A stretch of 64,000 nt of DNA from Buchnera aphidicola (Anoecia oenotherae) (GCF_005080765.1 NZ_CP033012.1:424785-488784); one strand, 5' to 3'; counted from the first letter of the stretch, positions 32,071 to 44,032 are shown. Made by a program: numbers and translations. The notes: generated from the sequence alone by a model not told the origin.

Positions 32071-33963
32071 ATGAACAAACAAAAAAAAACCACTTATTCT
32101 TTTAAATCTGAAACTAAAGAATTAATGCAACTTATGATTCATTCTTTATATTCTAATAAAGAAATATTCTTAAGAGAACTAATTTCAAATGCATCTGATG
32201 CAATAGATAAACTAAGATATTTTAATATTTCTTCTTCTGTAGAGAACAAAAACGATCAGTTTGAAATAAAAATATTAATTGACACTATTAATAATCAATT
32301 GACTATTATTGATAATGGAATTGGTATGAATGAAAAAGAACTTATTGAAAATTTAGGAACAATTGCAAAATCTGGTACAAAAAATTTTTTAAAATCATTA
32401 AAAAAAGAAAAATTAAAAGAAAATAATCTTATTGGAAAATTTGGAGTTGGATTTTACTCTTCCTTTATAGTCTCAAAAAAAGTTTTAGTTCATACTAAAA
32501 GTGCAATAGATTCAAATTCTGAAGGATTATTATGGGAATCTTCAGGTTCAGGAGATTATTCTATAAAATATCTTAAAAAAGAAACTATAGGAACATCAAT
32601 TACTTTACAACTAAAAGAAAAAGAAAAAGAATTTTTAGAAGAATGGAAAATAAAAAATACAGTCAACAAATATTCTGATCATATTAACGTTCCAATATTA
32701 TTAAAAATAGTAAAAAAAGAGAAAAAAGAAAAAGAAAAAAAAGAAGAAAAAAATATTTGGAAAAAAATAAATCAAGCACAAGCATTATGGACAAAACAAC
32801 AATCTCAAATTTCTGATTTAGAATATATAAAGTTTTATAAACATATAACTAATGATTCGCAAGATCCGCTAATTTGGAGTCATAACAAAGTTGAAGGTGA
32901 AAAAGAATATATTAGTTTATTATATATTCCTAAAATAGCACCTTGGGATTTATGGAACAGAGATAATAAAAAAGGATTAAAACTTTATGTAAAACGTATA
33001 TTTATTATGGATGATGCAGAACAATTTTTACCTAATTATTTGCGTTTTGTACGCGGATTAATAGATTCAAATGATTTACCATTAAATATATCAAGGGAAA
33101 TATTACAAGATAATCATATTATTAATTCTCTAAAAAAAGTAATAACAAAAAGAATACTAAAACTTTTAAACAATATGCTTGTTAACAATAAAGAAAATTA
33201 TATAGAGTTTTGGAAACAATTCGGTGCAATTTTAAAAGAGGGACCAGCTGAAGATCCAATAAACAAAGAAACAATATCTAAATTATTACTTTTTACTTCT
33301 ATTAATAATAAAAGTAAAGAACAAACTATTTTACTAAAAGATTATGTGAAAAATATGCCTTCACATCAAGAAAAAATTTATTTTGTTACTGCAGAAAGTT
33401 ATGAAGCAGCTGTAAATAGTCCTCTCTTAGAAGTATTTAAAGAAAAATCTATTGATGTTTTACTATTATCTGAAAGAATAGACGAATGGATGATGAACTA
33501 TCTAACTGAATTTGAAAATAAAAAATTTCAATCTGTTAGTAAATCAGATGATTCTTTAAATAAATTATTTTCAGAAAACAAAAATAAAGAATCTACTATA
33601 GAAAAAAAATTTACATCTTTTATTGAAGATATAAAAAAAATATTAGGAAATAAAGTAGAAGACGTAAGAATAACTTATAGATTAACTAATTCGCCTTCTG
33701 TTCTTTTAACAAACGAAAATGCAATGTCAACACAAATGGCTAAATTATTTTTATCAGCTGGACAAAAAGTCCCTCCGATTAAATATATTCTAGAAATAAA
33801 TCCTAAACATAAACTAATAAAAAAAATATCTTCAATACAAGATACAGAAGAATTAAACGAATGGATTCAATTATTATTTGAACAAGCCTTATTAATCGAA
33901 AAAGGAAATCTAACAAATCCTAATCAATTTATATCGCGAATAAATAAATTGCTAATTTCTTAA
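32071..33963 (+). CDS. htpG: HtpG, Hsp90 family chaperone
   Basis: ATP-dependent molecular chaperone. It has 630 residues (E. coli 624). The GHKL ATP site is intact: FLRELISNASDAIDKL with the catalytic Glu, DNGIGM, GTIAKSGTK and GKFGVGFYSSF. The middle domain motif LPLNISREILQ carries the conserved Arg that contacts ATP. The charged KKEKKEKEKKEEKN linker is a lysine-rich expansion between N and middle domains. AGAGATATCG before the ATG is a plausible ribosome-binding site. No sigma32 promoter could be recognised upstream. Confidence 0.98.
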   Translation: MNKQKKTTYSFKSETKELMQLMIHSLYSNKEIFLRELISNASDAIDKLRYFNISSSVENKNDQFEIKILIDTINNQLTIIDNGIGMNEKELIENLGTIAKSGTKNFLKSLKKEKLKENNLIGKFGVGFYSSFIVSKKVLVHTKSAIDSNSEGLLWESSGSGDYSIKYLKKETIGTSITLQLKEKEKEFLEEWKIKNTVNKYSDHINVPILLKIVKKEKKEKEKKEEKNIWKKINQAQALWTKQQSQISDLEYIKFYKHITNDSQDPLIWSHNKVEGEKEYISLLYIPKIAPWDLWNRDNKKGLKLYVKRIFIMDDAEQFLPNYLRFVRGLIDSNDLPLNISREILQDNHIINSLKKVITKRILKLLNNMLVNNKENYIEFWKQFGAILKEGPAEDPINKETISKLLLFTSINNKSKEQTILLKDYVKNMPSHQEKIYFVTAESYEAAVNSPLLEVFKEKSIDVLLLSERIDEWMMNYLTEFENKKFQSVSKSDDSLNKLFSENKNKESTIEKKFTSFIEDIKKILGNKVEDVRITYRLTNSPSVLLTNENAMSTQMAKLFLSAGQKVPPIKYILEINPKHKLIKKISSIQDTEELNEWIQLLFEQALLIEKGNLTNPNQFISRINKLLIS

Positions 33964-34036
33964 AAAGTTTTACATCTAATACAGTAAAAATATTATATCA
34001 AAATATAAAAAATATTTTCTTGGAATAAGGAAAAAA

Positions 34037-34675
34037 ATGAATATTATTTTTATTGGACCCCCAGGGGTAGGAAAAGGAACACAATCATTGTTAATATCAA
34101 AAAAAATGAAAATTCCAATAATATCTAGTAGTGAAATTTTAAAAGAAAAAATAAATGCATTGTCTTCAATGCAAGACGTATCAAAAAAAATAAACAATGG
34201 AAAACTAATTGACGACAATATTATTGTAAAATTAATTTTTTCTCAGATAAAAAAAATTTTTTTTAAAACAGGATTTATTTTAGATGGATTTCCAAGAACT
34301 ATTATTCAAGCAAAAAAATTAAAAAAGTTTAGAAAAATTGATATAGTCTTTAATTTATTCGCTAAAAAAGATCTATTAATTAACAGATTAATGGGTAGAA
34401 GAGTTCATATTCCTTCAGGAAGAATATTTAATATTAACTCATTTTCTTTTGGAGAAAAACAATTAGATCCTTTAACTAAAGAACCGTTAAGTATTCGTAA
34501 AGATGATTCTGAAAAAATAGTTAAAAAAAGACTAAAAATATATAACTCTTTGACTAAACCATTAATAGAATTTTATCGAAAAGAAAGTAAATACGGAATA
34601 TGTAAATTATATGAAATAGATGCTAGTAAAACTATTGAACGTATTCAAATAGAGTTATTAAATCATTTACGTTAG
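34037..34675 (+). CDS. adk: Adenylate kinase
   Basis: Phosphotransfer between ATP and AMP; essential for adenine nucleotide balance. It has 212 residues (E. coli 214). The P-loop GPPGVGKGTQ (Lys13), DGFPRT and the LID segment GRRVHIPSGRIF are conserved. The AMP-binding segment is unusual: ISTGDMLR of E. coli (residues 29-36) reads IISSSEILK here, so Thr31, Gly32, Asp33 and Arg36 are all changed, mostly to similar residues. AAGGAAAAAA precedes the ATG. It follows htpG as in E. coli. Confidence 0.97.
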   Translation: MNIIFIGPPGVGKGTQSLLISKKMKIPIISSSEILKEKINALSSMQDVSKKINNGKLIDDNIIVKLIFSQIKKIFFKTGFILDGFPRTIIQAKKLKKFRKIDIVFNLFAKKDLLINRLMGRRVHIPSGRIFNINSFSFGEKQLDPLTKEPLSIRKDDSEKIVKKRLKIYNSLTKPLIEFYRKESKYGICKLYEIDASKTIERIQIELLNHLR

Positions 34676-34779
34676 AGTGATTAATCTAAACTTAAAGTTT
34701 AAAAATAATCGTATAACACATTTGTACATTAAATATTATTTAAAAAAACGTTCAATTATTTGTTTAAAATTAAAAAAAT

Positions 34780-34853
34780 TGCACTCTACAAGATTCGAAC
34801 TTGTGACCTACGGCTTAGAAGGCCGCTGCTCTATCCAACTGAGCTAAGAGTGC
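34780..34853 (-). tRNA. tRNA-Arg (UCU)
   Basis: A 74-nt cloverleaf: acceptor GCACTCT with AGAGTGC, D-loop AGTTGGATA, anticodon loop CTTCTAA (anticodon TCT), T-loop TTCGAAT, discriminator A. CCA is not encoded. It reads AGA/AGG codons, which are the main arginine codons in such AT-rich genomes. In E. coli the orthologous argU also lies near folD. Confidence 0.96.
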
Positions 34854-34911
34854 AATCCAAAAAAAATATAATTTGTATATAAAACTAGTTAAAAATAACT
34901 ATATATAAAAT

Positions 34912-34940
34912 ATATTACATATAAAAATCATGTTATGCAA
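34912..34940 (-). promoter_or_regulatory. Likely promoter of tRNA-Arg
   Basis: On the minus strand TTGCAT (34935-34940) and TAATAT (34912-34917) are separated by 17 bases. Transcription would begin about 50 nt before the tRNA. The spacing matches the tRNA-fMet promoter, but in such AT-rich DNA chance matches are common. Confidence 0.4.
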
Positions 34941-34982
34941 CATAAAATTATACAAATATTTTTGTATACAGAGATTACTATA

Positions 34983-35852
34983 ATGAAATTAATAGAAAAA
35001 ATTATGGATGGAGTAAAAGTATCTAATTTTTTTAAAGAAAAATTAAAAAAAAGATTATTATATTATAAAAATAAAGGAAATAGACCTCCATATTTGGCGG
35101 TGATATTAATAGGAAAAAATCCTGCTTCATTAATTTATGTACAACATAAAAAATTAGCTTGTAAAAATATAGGAATAAAATTTATTTTTTTTCATTTTTC
35201 AAAAAATGTATCTGAAATATCATTATTAAAACAAATTAATCATTTAAATAACGATAAAAAAATAGATGCAATCTTAATTCAACTTCCTCTTCCTAATCAT
35301 ATTAACACTGCAAACATATTTAATTCTATCTCTCCATACAAAGACGTAGACGGTTTTCATCCATACAATATAGGTTCTTTATGTCAAAAAAATCCTACAA
35401 TAATACCTTGCACTCCGAGAGGAATAATTACATTAATGAAATTTTATAATGTACCGACCTATGGATTAAATGCAGTAATAGTAGGAGCTTCTAATATTGT
35501 TGGAAGACCTATGAATTTAGCATTACTTCTGCATGGATGTACTACTACTGTAACCCATAGATTTACAAAAAACTTAAAGGAACATACACAAAAAGCAGAA
35601 CTTTTAATAGTAGCAATTGGAAAAGCAGAATTTATTGATTCTTCATGGATTAAAGAAAAATCTATAATAATAGATGTAGGAATAAATAAACAACATGATG
35701 GTGGAATTATAGGAGATGTAAAATTTAAGTCTGTAATAGATAAAGCTTCCCTCATTACTCCAGTACCTGGAGGAATAGGTCCTATGACAATTTTATCTCT
35801 TTTACAAAATACTATAGACATTTATGAAAAAAATATTAAAAAAATATATTAA
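34983..35852 (+). CDS. folD: FolD, methylenetetrahydrofolate dehydrogenase/cyclohydrolase
   Basis: Bifunctional enzyme interconverting 5,10-methylene- and 10-formyl-tetrahydrofolate, the formyl donor used by Fmt. From the ATG at 34983 it has 289 residues (E. coli 288); 16 more codons upstream have no family match. Signature segments are YVQHKKLACKNIGI (catalytic Lys), IQLPLPNHI, KDVDGFHPYNIG, VIVGASNIVGRPM and TPVPGGIGPMT. Its TAA overlaps the stop codon of the convergent cysS: both use the four bases TTAA at 35849-35852. Confidence 0.97.
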   Translation: MKLIEKIMDGVKVSNFFKEKLKKRLLYYKNKGNRPPYLAVILIGKNPASLIYVQHKKLACKNIGIKFIFFHFSKNVSEISLLKQINHLNNDKKIDAILIQLPLPNHINTANIFNSISPYKDVDGFHPYNIGSLCQKNPTIIPCTPRGIITLMKFYNVPTYGLNAVIVGASNIVGRPMNLALLLHGCTTTVTHRFTKNLKEHTQKAELLIVAIGKAEFIDSSWIKEKSIIIDVGINKQHDGGIIGDVKFKSVIDKASLITPVPGGIGPMTILSLLQNTIDIYEKNIKKIY

Positions 35853-37294
35853 ATACTGTCGTTATTAAATGTATTTATATATTTCCATGTAGTTTTTTTT
35901 TCAGAATCTTCTACTCTTATATTTAGTTTTAAGAGTTTTTCTTTAATAAAATCAGCTTTTTTCCATTTTTTTAATATTCTAAAATAATTTCTTTTCTTTA
36001 TTAACGTTTTAATAAATCGTTTATATTTTTCATTCTTAATAACTGAATTGGTGCTAAAAAAATCACTTGTATTTTGAAACAAAATACCTAATACATTTCC
36101 TAATTTTTTTAAAATGTAACTCAAATAATTAGAATAACAATAGCTTTTTTTCTTTTTATACATTTGTATTTTTTTTGATAATTCAAATAATATAGATAAA
36201 GCTTTTGGAGTATTAAAATCATCGTTCATAGCATGGAAAAATTTTTTTTTATACGATAAACCATAAATTTTTATTTGTTTAAATTTATCGTTTGTAAAAC
36301 AAAAAATGTTTTGTTGCTGTAAAGCAACATATAATTTAGATAAAGAAAAAAAAGAAACTCTCAAAGAAGAATTTTTATCGTAATAAATTGGTTTTTTATA
36401 ATGTGTAGATAAAAAAAATAAACGAATACTTTCTGGATTATTTTTTTTTAAAATGTCACGTAAATAAACACAATTTTTACCAGATTTTGACATTTTTTGT
36501 TGTTTTAAAAAAACCATTCCAGAATGCATCCAATATTTTGAATACATTGATGATTGATTATAACATGTCGATTGAGCGTTTTCATTTTCATGATGAGGAA
36601 ATAACAAATCAATTCCTCCTCCATGTATATCTATTGTATTTCCAAAATAAAAATCATTTATAGCTGAACATTCTATATGCCATCCAGGCCTTCCTTTTCC
36701 CCAAGGAGAAATCCAATAAGGTTCGTTTTGTTTTGATTTTTTCCATAAAACAAAATCTTCAACATGTTTTTTACTGTTTTTATTTATACTAATTTTTGTT
36801 TTTTTTAATTTTTTTAATACTTGATTTGATAATTTTCCATAATTACTATCCTTGTTAACAGAAAAAAAAATGTCTCCATTTTTAGAATGATAAGCATAAT
36901 TAGTAGCTAATAAAGATTGAATCATTTTAAATATAGATTCCATATGATCAGTAACTAATGGTTCTTGAGTAGGAATTAACATATTTAACAAAGAAAAATC
37001 CTTACGCATTTCTTTTATGAAATTGTTTGTAATAATATCTACAGGTAAATTATATTCTTTTGATTTTTGTATAATTTTATCATCAATATTCGTTATATTA
37101 CGAATGTAATTAACTTGATATCCACTTTTTCTTAAGAATCTTACTACAATATCAAAAAATATAAAAGTTCTTCCATGTCCCAAATGACAGAAATCATAAG
37201 GTGTAATCCCACAAACATACATGTTCACTATATTTGATTTTATAGGTGTAAATTTTTCTTTTTTATTGTTTAAAGTATTAAAAATTCTTAACAT
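35849..37294 (-). CDS. cysS: Cysteinyl-tRNA synthetase
   Basis: Class I aminoacyl-tRNA synthetase, 481 residues (E. coli 461). The HIGH motif is HLGHGRT and the KMSKS motif KMSKS. Zinc ligands are visible: Cys28 in YVCGITPYD, Cys in GWHIECSAI, and His/Glu in FPHHENE. MLRIFNTLNNKKEKFTPIKS agrees with the E. coli N-terminus, so the start is secure. It is convergent with folD and shares its stop tetranucleotide, leaving no room for a separate terminator. Confidence 0.98.
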   Translation of the reverse strand: MLRIFNTLNNKKEKFTPIKSNIVNMYVCGITPYDFCHLGHGRTFIFFDIVVRFLRKSGYQVNYIRNITNIDDKIIQKSKEYNLPVDIITNNFIKEMRKDFSLLNMLIPTQEPLVTDHMESIFKMIQSLLATNYAYHSKNGDIFFSVNKDSNYGKLSNQVLKKLKKTKISINKNSKKHVEDFVLWKKSKQNEPYWISPWGKGRPGWHIECSAINDFYFGNTIDIHGGGIDLLFPHHENENAQSTCYNQSSMYSKYWMHSGMVFLKQQKMSKSGKNCVYLRDILKKNNPESIRLFFLSTHYKKPIYYDKNSSLRVSFFSLSKLYVALQQQNIFCFTNDKFKQIKIYGLSYKKKFFHAMNDDFNTPKALSILFELSKKIQMYKKKKSYCYSNYLSYILKKLGNVLGILFQNTSDFFSTNSVIKNEKYKRFIKTLIKKRNYFRILKKWKKADFIKEKLLKLNIRVEDSEKKTTWKYINTFNNDSI

Positions 37295-37448
37295 GCTTCT
37301 TTATCTCATAATAAGAGTTTATTTATTTAAAAATAAAATGGTATAATTTTATATATATATAATTTCCTATTTATATAAATAAAAATTCTTAAACATAAAT
37401 TTTTATTTTTTGATAAAAATCATATTTTATATTTAAATTAGGATAAAT

Positions 37449-37712
37449 ATGAAGACAAAACTAGAAGAATCTTTAAAATTTCCTTGCTTTTTTACTTATA
37501 AAGTTATTGGAATTGCTAAACCAGAATTGATTGATAACGTTATTAAAGTGATTCAATTAAGAATTCCTGGAGATTATATCCCAATAATAAAATCAAGTAG
37601 TAAAGGAAATTACTTATCTATTTCTATTACTATATATGCTAATAATTTTACTCAAATAGAAAATTTATATAATGATATAAATAAAATAAATATAGTAAGA
37701 ATGGTTTTATAA
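37449..37712 (+). CDS. ybeD: YbeD family protein (DUF493)
   Basis: Small ACT-like ferredoxin-fold protein of unknown function, 87 residues (E. coli 87). Conserved segments are [32 protein letters not shown] and [17 protein letters not shown] 6 bases before the ATG is a good ribosome-binding site. It is convergent with cspE and the two are separated by a strong hairpin. Confidence 0.93.
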   Translation: MKTKLEESLKFPCFFTYKVIGIAKPELIDNVIKVIQLRIPGDYIPIIKSSSKGNYLSISITIYANNFTQIENLYNDINKINIVRMVL

Positions 37713-37721
37713 AATTTATTC

Positions 37722-37759
37722 AAAAAAGTTTAAAACGGTACTTAGTGTACCGTTTTAAA
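37722..37759 (-). terminator. Terminator of cspE, possibly bidirectional with ybeD
   Basis: A perfect 13-bp inverted repeat, 37729-37741 and 37747-37759, with a 5-base loop (TTAGT). On the minus strand it is followed by CTTTTTTG, a run of six T, so it acts best for cspE. On the plus strand the stem itself contains TTTT and could serve ybeD. It is the only GC-bearing stem between the two convergent genes. Confidence 0.75.
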
Positions 37760-37803
37760 TGATTTAAAAGAATCTAATTTATACTTTTATTACTTTAAAA
37801 AAA

Positions 37804-38013
37804 TTAAATACTTGTGACATTAGCAGCAGAAGGACCTTTCGCTCCTTCAGTAATTTCAAATTCTACACTTTGACCTTCCGCTAAAGTTTTGAATCCATTA
37901 CTTTGTATAGCAGAAAAATGAACAAAAACATCCTTACTTCCATCTTCAGGAGTAATAAAACCAAAACCTTTAGACTCATTAAACCATTTAACAGTACCTT
38001 TAATCTTAGACAT
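37804..38013 (-). CDS. cspE: Cold-shock protein CspE
   Basis: Single-strand RNA/DNA-binding OB-fold protein, 69 residues, acting as an RNA chaperone and transcription antiterminator. It is almost identical to E. coli CspE: the RNP motifs KGFGFITP and DVFVHFSAI are unchanged, and the C-terminus [14 protein letters not shown] is CspE-like rather than CspC-like. AAGG lies 8 bases before the ATG. It is downstream of the 5S gene on the same strand, but 148 bases of AT-rich DNA intervene. Confidence 0.97.
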   Translation of the reverse strand: MSKIKGTVKWFNESKGFGFITPEDGSKDVFVHFSAIQSNGFKTLAEGQSVEFEITEGAKGPSAANVTSI

Positions 38014-38161
38014 CTATATTACCTTTACATAAAATTACACTATTTTTTCTAAAAAATTTATTTTATTTATAAGTTATAAAAGACTTATAAAAATTAATTA
38101 ACTATAAAATAAAATTTTATTTAAATTACTGTGAAAATATAAAACTATTTTAGTAAAATAA

Positions 38162-38281
38162 CTACCTGGAAATTTCCTACTCTCACACGGGGAGACCCCG
38201 TACTACCATTGGCGTTAAAGTGTTTCACTTCTGAGTTCGGTATGGTTTCAGGTGGTACCACATTACTATAATAACCAGGTA
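38162..38281 (-). rRNA. rrf: 5S ribosomal RNA
   Basis: About 120 nt, close to E. coli 5S. Conserved stretches include CCGAACTCAGAAGTGAAAC and ATGGTAGTACGGGGTC (minus strand). The terminal helix CCTGG/CCAGG is intact. It lies downstream of 23S in the same orientation. Complementarity continues beyond the mature ends on both sides (38147-38161 with 38282-38297), forming an extended precursor stem. Confidence 0.97.
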
Positions 38282-38371
38282 ATTATTTTACTAAAATTAA
38301 ATTTTATTCATTAAAAACAAGCATTCAATAAAAATTTATTACTATTCATTTTAAAACACCTCTGGTGTTGT

Positions 38372-41298
<2,927 letters not shown>

Positions 41299-41360
41299 TT
41301 ACAACCCACAGGTGTTTATAAAATAAACTTACATTTATATTATATTGTATGCTTGTTTTC

Positions 41361-41375
41361 AATTGTTAAAGAACA
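41361..41375 (-). promoter_or_regulatory. boxA antitermination site in the 23S leader
   Basis: On the minus strand between tRNA-Glu and 23S the sequence TGTTCTTTAACAATT matches the E. coli rRNA boxA TGCTCTTTAACAATT with one change. NusB and S10 bind this element to recruit antitermination factors. It is placed about 63 bases before the 23S gene, as in the E. coli 16S-23S spacer. Confidence 0.75.
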
Positions 41376-41465
41376 AAATAATAAATTTTAAATCATAATA
41401 AGATTAACACAAATATAAAAAATAGTATACAAATAATTTAATTTCTTTACTAAATTTTTGTAGTT

Positions 41466-41538
41466 TGTCCCCTAGGGGAATTGAACCCCTGTTGCCGCCG
41501 TGAAAGGGCGATGTCCTAGACCGCTAGACGAAGGGGAC
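41466..41538 (-). tRNA. tRNA-Glu (UUC)
   Basis: A 73-nt cloverleaf with acceptor GTCCCCT/AGGGGAC and anticodon loop CTTTCAC (anticodon TTC), nearly identical to E. coli tRNA-Glu2. The discriminator is A rather than the E. coli G, and CCA is not encoded. Its wobble U is a target of the Tus/MnmA thiolation pathway. Same orientation and transcript as 23S-5S. Confidence 0.97.
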
Positions 41539-41879
41539 TAGAAAAGTTTTTTTTAATATATAAAATATATATTTTATCAAAATAAAATAAATTATTATTA
41601 TTTAATAAAACTACTTACTTTATATATAAAATTTATTTAATTAAATAAAAAATTAAATTACTTATCTAAATTAATATTTAGAATTCATACCTAAAACAAG
41701 ATTACCACGTTGTTGCAATAAAGTAAAATACTATTATTTGTATATAAAAAAATAGTGAAAAGAAATAAAAATATTAACTTATCTGCATAGGAAAAATGTA
41801 AAATACTATTTTATAATTTTTTAGTTTTAATATATTTATATTAAACAAATAAAAAATTACATGCACTATTTTTCTATTT
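41539..41879. other. Region between aroE and tRNA-Glu, likely holding the rRNA promoter
   Basis: 341 bases, mostly AT-only. A less AT-biased block at 41671-41730 stands out. Within it, on the minus strand, TTGTTT (41694-41699) and TATTAA (41671-41676) are separated by 17 bases and could be the promoter of tRNA-Glu-23S-5S, with a leader of about 125 nt. The same block can be read as a short peptide ending in RGNLVLGMNSKY, which I could not assign. No gene is called here. Confidence 0.4.
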
Positions 41880-42736
41880 TTAAAAAATAGAGTTAATTCC
41901 ATTATTTATATTTGGAAATTTATTGTACCATAAAAAAAAAGCAAATGCAGCTTGACTAACTAACATCCCTTTTCCATCAGACAAATGAATAGCTCCATGT
42001 TTTTTACAAAATTTTAAAAAAATAGTATTTTTTTTACTATAAAATAAATCGTAACAGTATGTATTACTACCAATAAAACATGTTGGAAAATCTGGAACCT
42101 GATTTTTCATACTACAAGAAGTTGCATTAATAATCAAGTCAAAAGGTTTTTGATAAAATTTCTGATTAGATAAATTTAAACAAAATATATTCCCTAAATA
42201 CTTAAATCTTTTTTCTATTACTTCAGCTTTTTCTACTGTTCTATTTAATATAAATATGTTTTTACCTGTTTCTAATAATACACTAATTATTCCTGATACA
42301 GCTCCACCTGCTCCAAGTATAAGTACATTACTTATTCTATCATCTATAAATTTTTTTTTTTTAAATCATAAATCAATCCTACTCCGTCAGTATTATCACC
42401 TAATAAAATCTCATTATTTAATTTTTTTATTACATTTATACTATTACTAACTTTAGCTCTATCTGTTAAAGAATGACAAACAGATATAGCTGTTTCTTTA
42501 AACGGTACAGTAATATTTGCTCCTTTACTACTTTTTAAACTAAAAAAGCACTTTATTTCTTCAGTTAAATTATTTTTACATACACTGAGTAATTTGTACT
42601 GTAATTGAACACCTTGTTCTTTAGAAAAGATTTTATATATTTCAGGAGACTTAGAATGACTAACTGGATTCCCAAATAAAGCAAAATTATCTATTTCATC
42701 GTTTTTAGAATTTTTTTTACTCACTATATCATTCAT
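41880..42736 (-). CDS. aroE: AroE, shikimate dehydrogenase, frame broken at an A12 tract
   Basis: NADP-dependent reduction of 3-dehydroshikimate in the chorismate pathway, which supplies aromatic amino acids to the host. The N-terminal half (FALFGNPVSHSKSP, ITVPFKE with the catalytic Lys, LLGDNTDGVG with the catalytic Asp) runs from 42736 to a TAG just after an A12 tract (minus strand, 42351-42362). The frame one base earlier then carries the NADP site LILGAGGAVSGI, ILNRTVEKAE, FDLIINATS and GMLVSQAAFAF to 41880. One extra A gives 285 residues (E. coli 272), with no other damage. The start overlaps the tsaC end by 8 bases. Confidence 0.9.
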
Positions 42737-43283
42737 ATCTAATGTACTCTTGTGTATTTGCATTAATAATATTAGATGGATTTTTATTTTTACCAAGACT
42801 TCCTCTAACTATGTTTATAGTATTTCCAAATTGTTCTTTTAATTCTAATAAAGTTTTACATGGAGATTTTCCTGAAATATTAGCACTAGTAGAAATTATA
42901 GGTTTTCCAAACCTAATACATATACTTTTTATTACACTATGTTTACTTATTCTAATAGCTATTAAATTTGAGCTTCCAGTAATCCAATATGGTACAGAAT
43001 TCTTTGAAGGTAATAATACAGTATTCATGTTTTTCCAATAACTAAAAAGTTGTTGTTTACATATTTTTAATCTAGAATACTCTATATAATGCTCTACTTG
43101 ATTGTAATTATGAGATACTAATATAAATCCTTTATTTATGTTTCTATTTTTAATGAATAATACCTTATGAACTGCATTTTCATTTTCTGGATCACATCCA
43201 AGTCCAAAAACTGATTCTGTTGGATAAAAAATCATATGTTCGTTTTTTAATAATTGAATACTTTTTCTTATAGAAATAAGCAT
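42729..43283 (-). CDS. tsaC: TsaC (YrdC), threonylcarbamoyl-AMP synthase
   Basis: Makes threonylcarbamoyl-AMP for the t6A modification of ANN-decoding tRNAs. From the ATG at 43283 it has 184 residues (E. coli 190); an in-frame GTG three codons upstream is disfavoured because AAGAG then sits too close. Conserved features are FYPTESVFGLGCDP, the K-x-R segment in FIKNRNINKGFILV and ISTSANISG. tsaC and aroE are adjacent in E. coli too. Confidence 0.95.
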   Translation of the reverse strand: MLISIRKSIQLLKNEHMIFYPTESVFGLGCDPENENAVHKVLFIKNRNINKGFILVSHNYNQVEHYIEYSRLKICKQQLFSYWKNMNTVLLPSKNSVPYWITGSSNLIAIRISKHSVIKSICIRFGKPIISTSANISGKSPCKTLLELKEQFGNTINIVRGSLGKNKNPSNIINANTQEYIRYE

Positions 43284-44032
43284 TATTTGCACTCTTGTGT
43301 AATATTATATAATTTAAAAAATATAAATCCAAAAATACAACTCACATAAATATTTTGTCTTTACAATGCTTTAGTATTAATTGATTGAATAATATTCATA
43401 CTTTTAGTTATTTAACTATATATAAATCAATACGTTTTATTAACGTATATATTAAATGCTTTATAAAGTATATAAATATAATATATATATATATTCTTAG
43501 TTATTAGATATAAATGTTTCTCTATATATATATTTTAAATCTAATAAATTAACGCTACATTTTAGACTTTTTCATTTACTAAATTTAGTAAAAATAATTT
43601 ATATCATGTAATTAATTAAATTAATTTAAACTATAACTATAGTAACAAGTAGTTATATATGTTATTTATTTTTTTTTATCTTTAAATAATTTTTCTTTTA
43701 TTAGTACAGTATTAATATAACGGTATTTATTCTAAAAAATTGACTTATTATTGGTTAATAAAATATTACTTTGATAATTTTATAAAAAAACAAACTTTTT
43801 ATATACATAATTATATAAAATAAATGGTTTTTAATTACTAGTTAAATATCAAAAATGCACACTTTTTTGACTATTATTTCATTAAATTTATTAAAATTAA
43901 TTTTTAAATTAAAATAATACTTTTATTTTTTTTGTACTTTAAATGAAATTCAAACATTTTTACTTTCATCTTTTAATTTTTTTAAAAAGATTTATAATAA
44001 AAAATACTGATTGATTATTTTATAATAAAACT
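43284..44032. other. AT-rich gap between tsaC and def
   Basis: About 750 bases between divergent genes with no convincing open frame. In E. coli yrdD, smg and dprA separate tsaC from def; none is recognisable. Two TTGACT hexamers (43740-43745 and 43867-43872, plus strand) are possible -35 elements for def, the first followed after 18 bases by TATTAC. A TA microsatellite lies around 43470-43494. Confidence 0.5.

Noticed and set aside
34935..34982. N-terminal extension of FolD by 16 codons
   Set aside because: E. coli FolD length and alignment fit the ATG at 34983; the extension overlaps the likely tRNA-Arg promoter.
43284..44032. Remnants of smg or dprA between tsaC and def
   Set aside because: No frame of more than a few residues resembles either protein on the strand expected.
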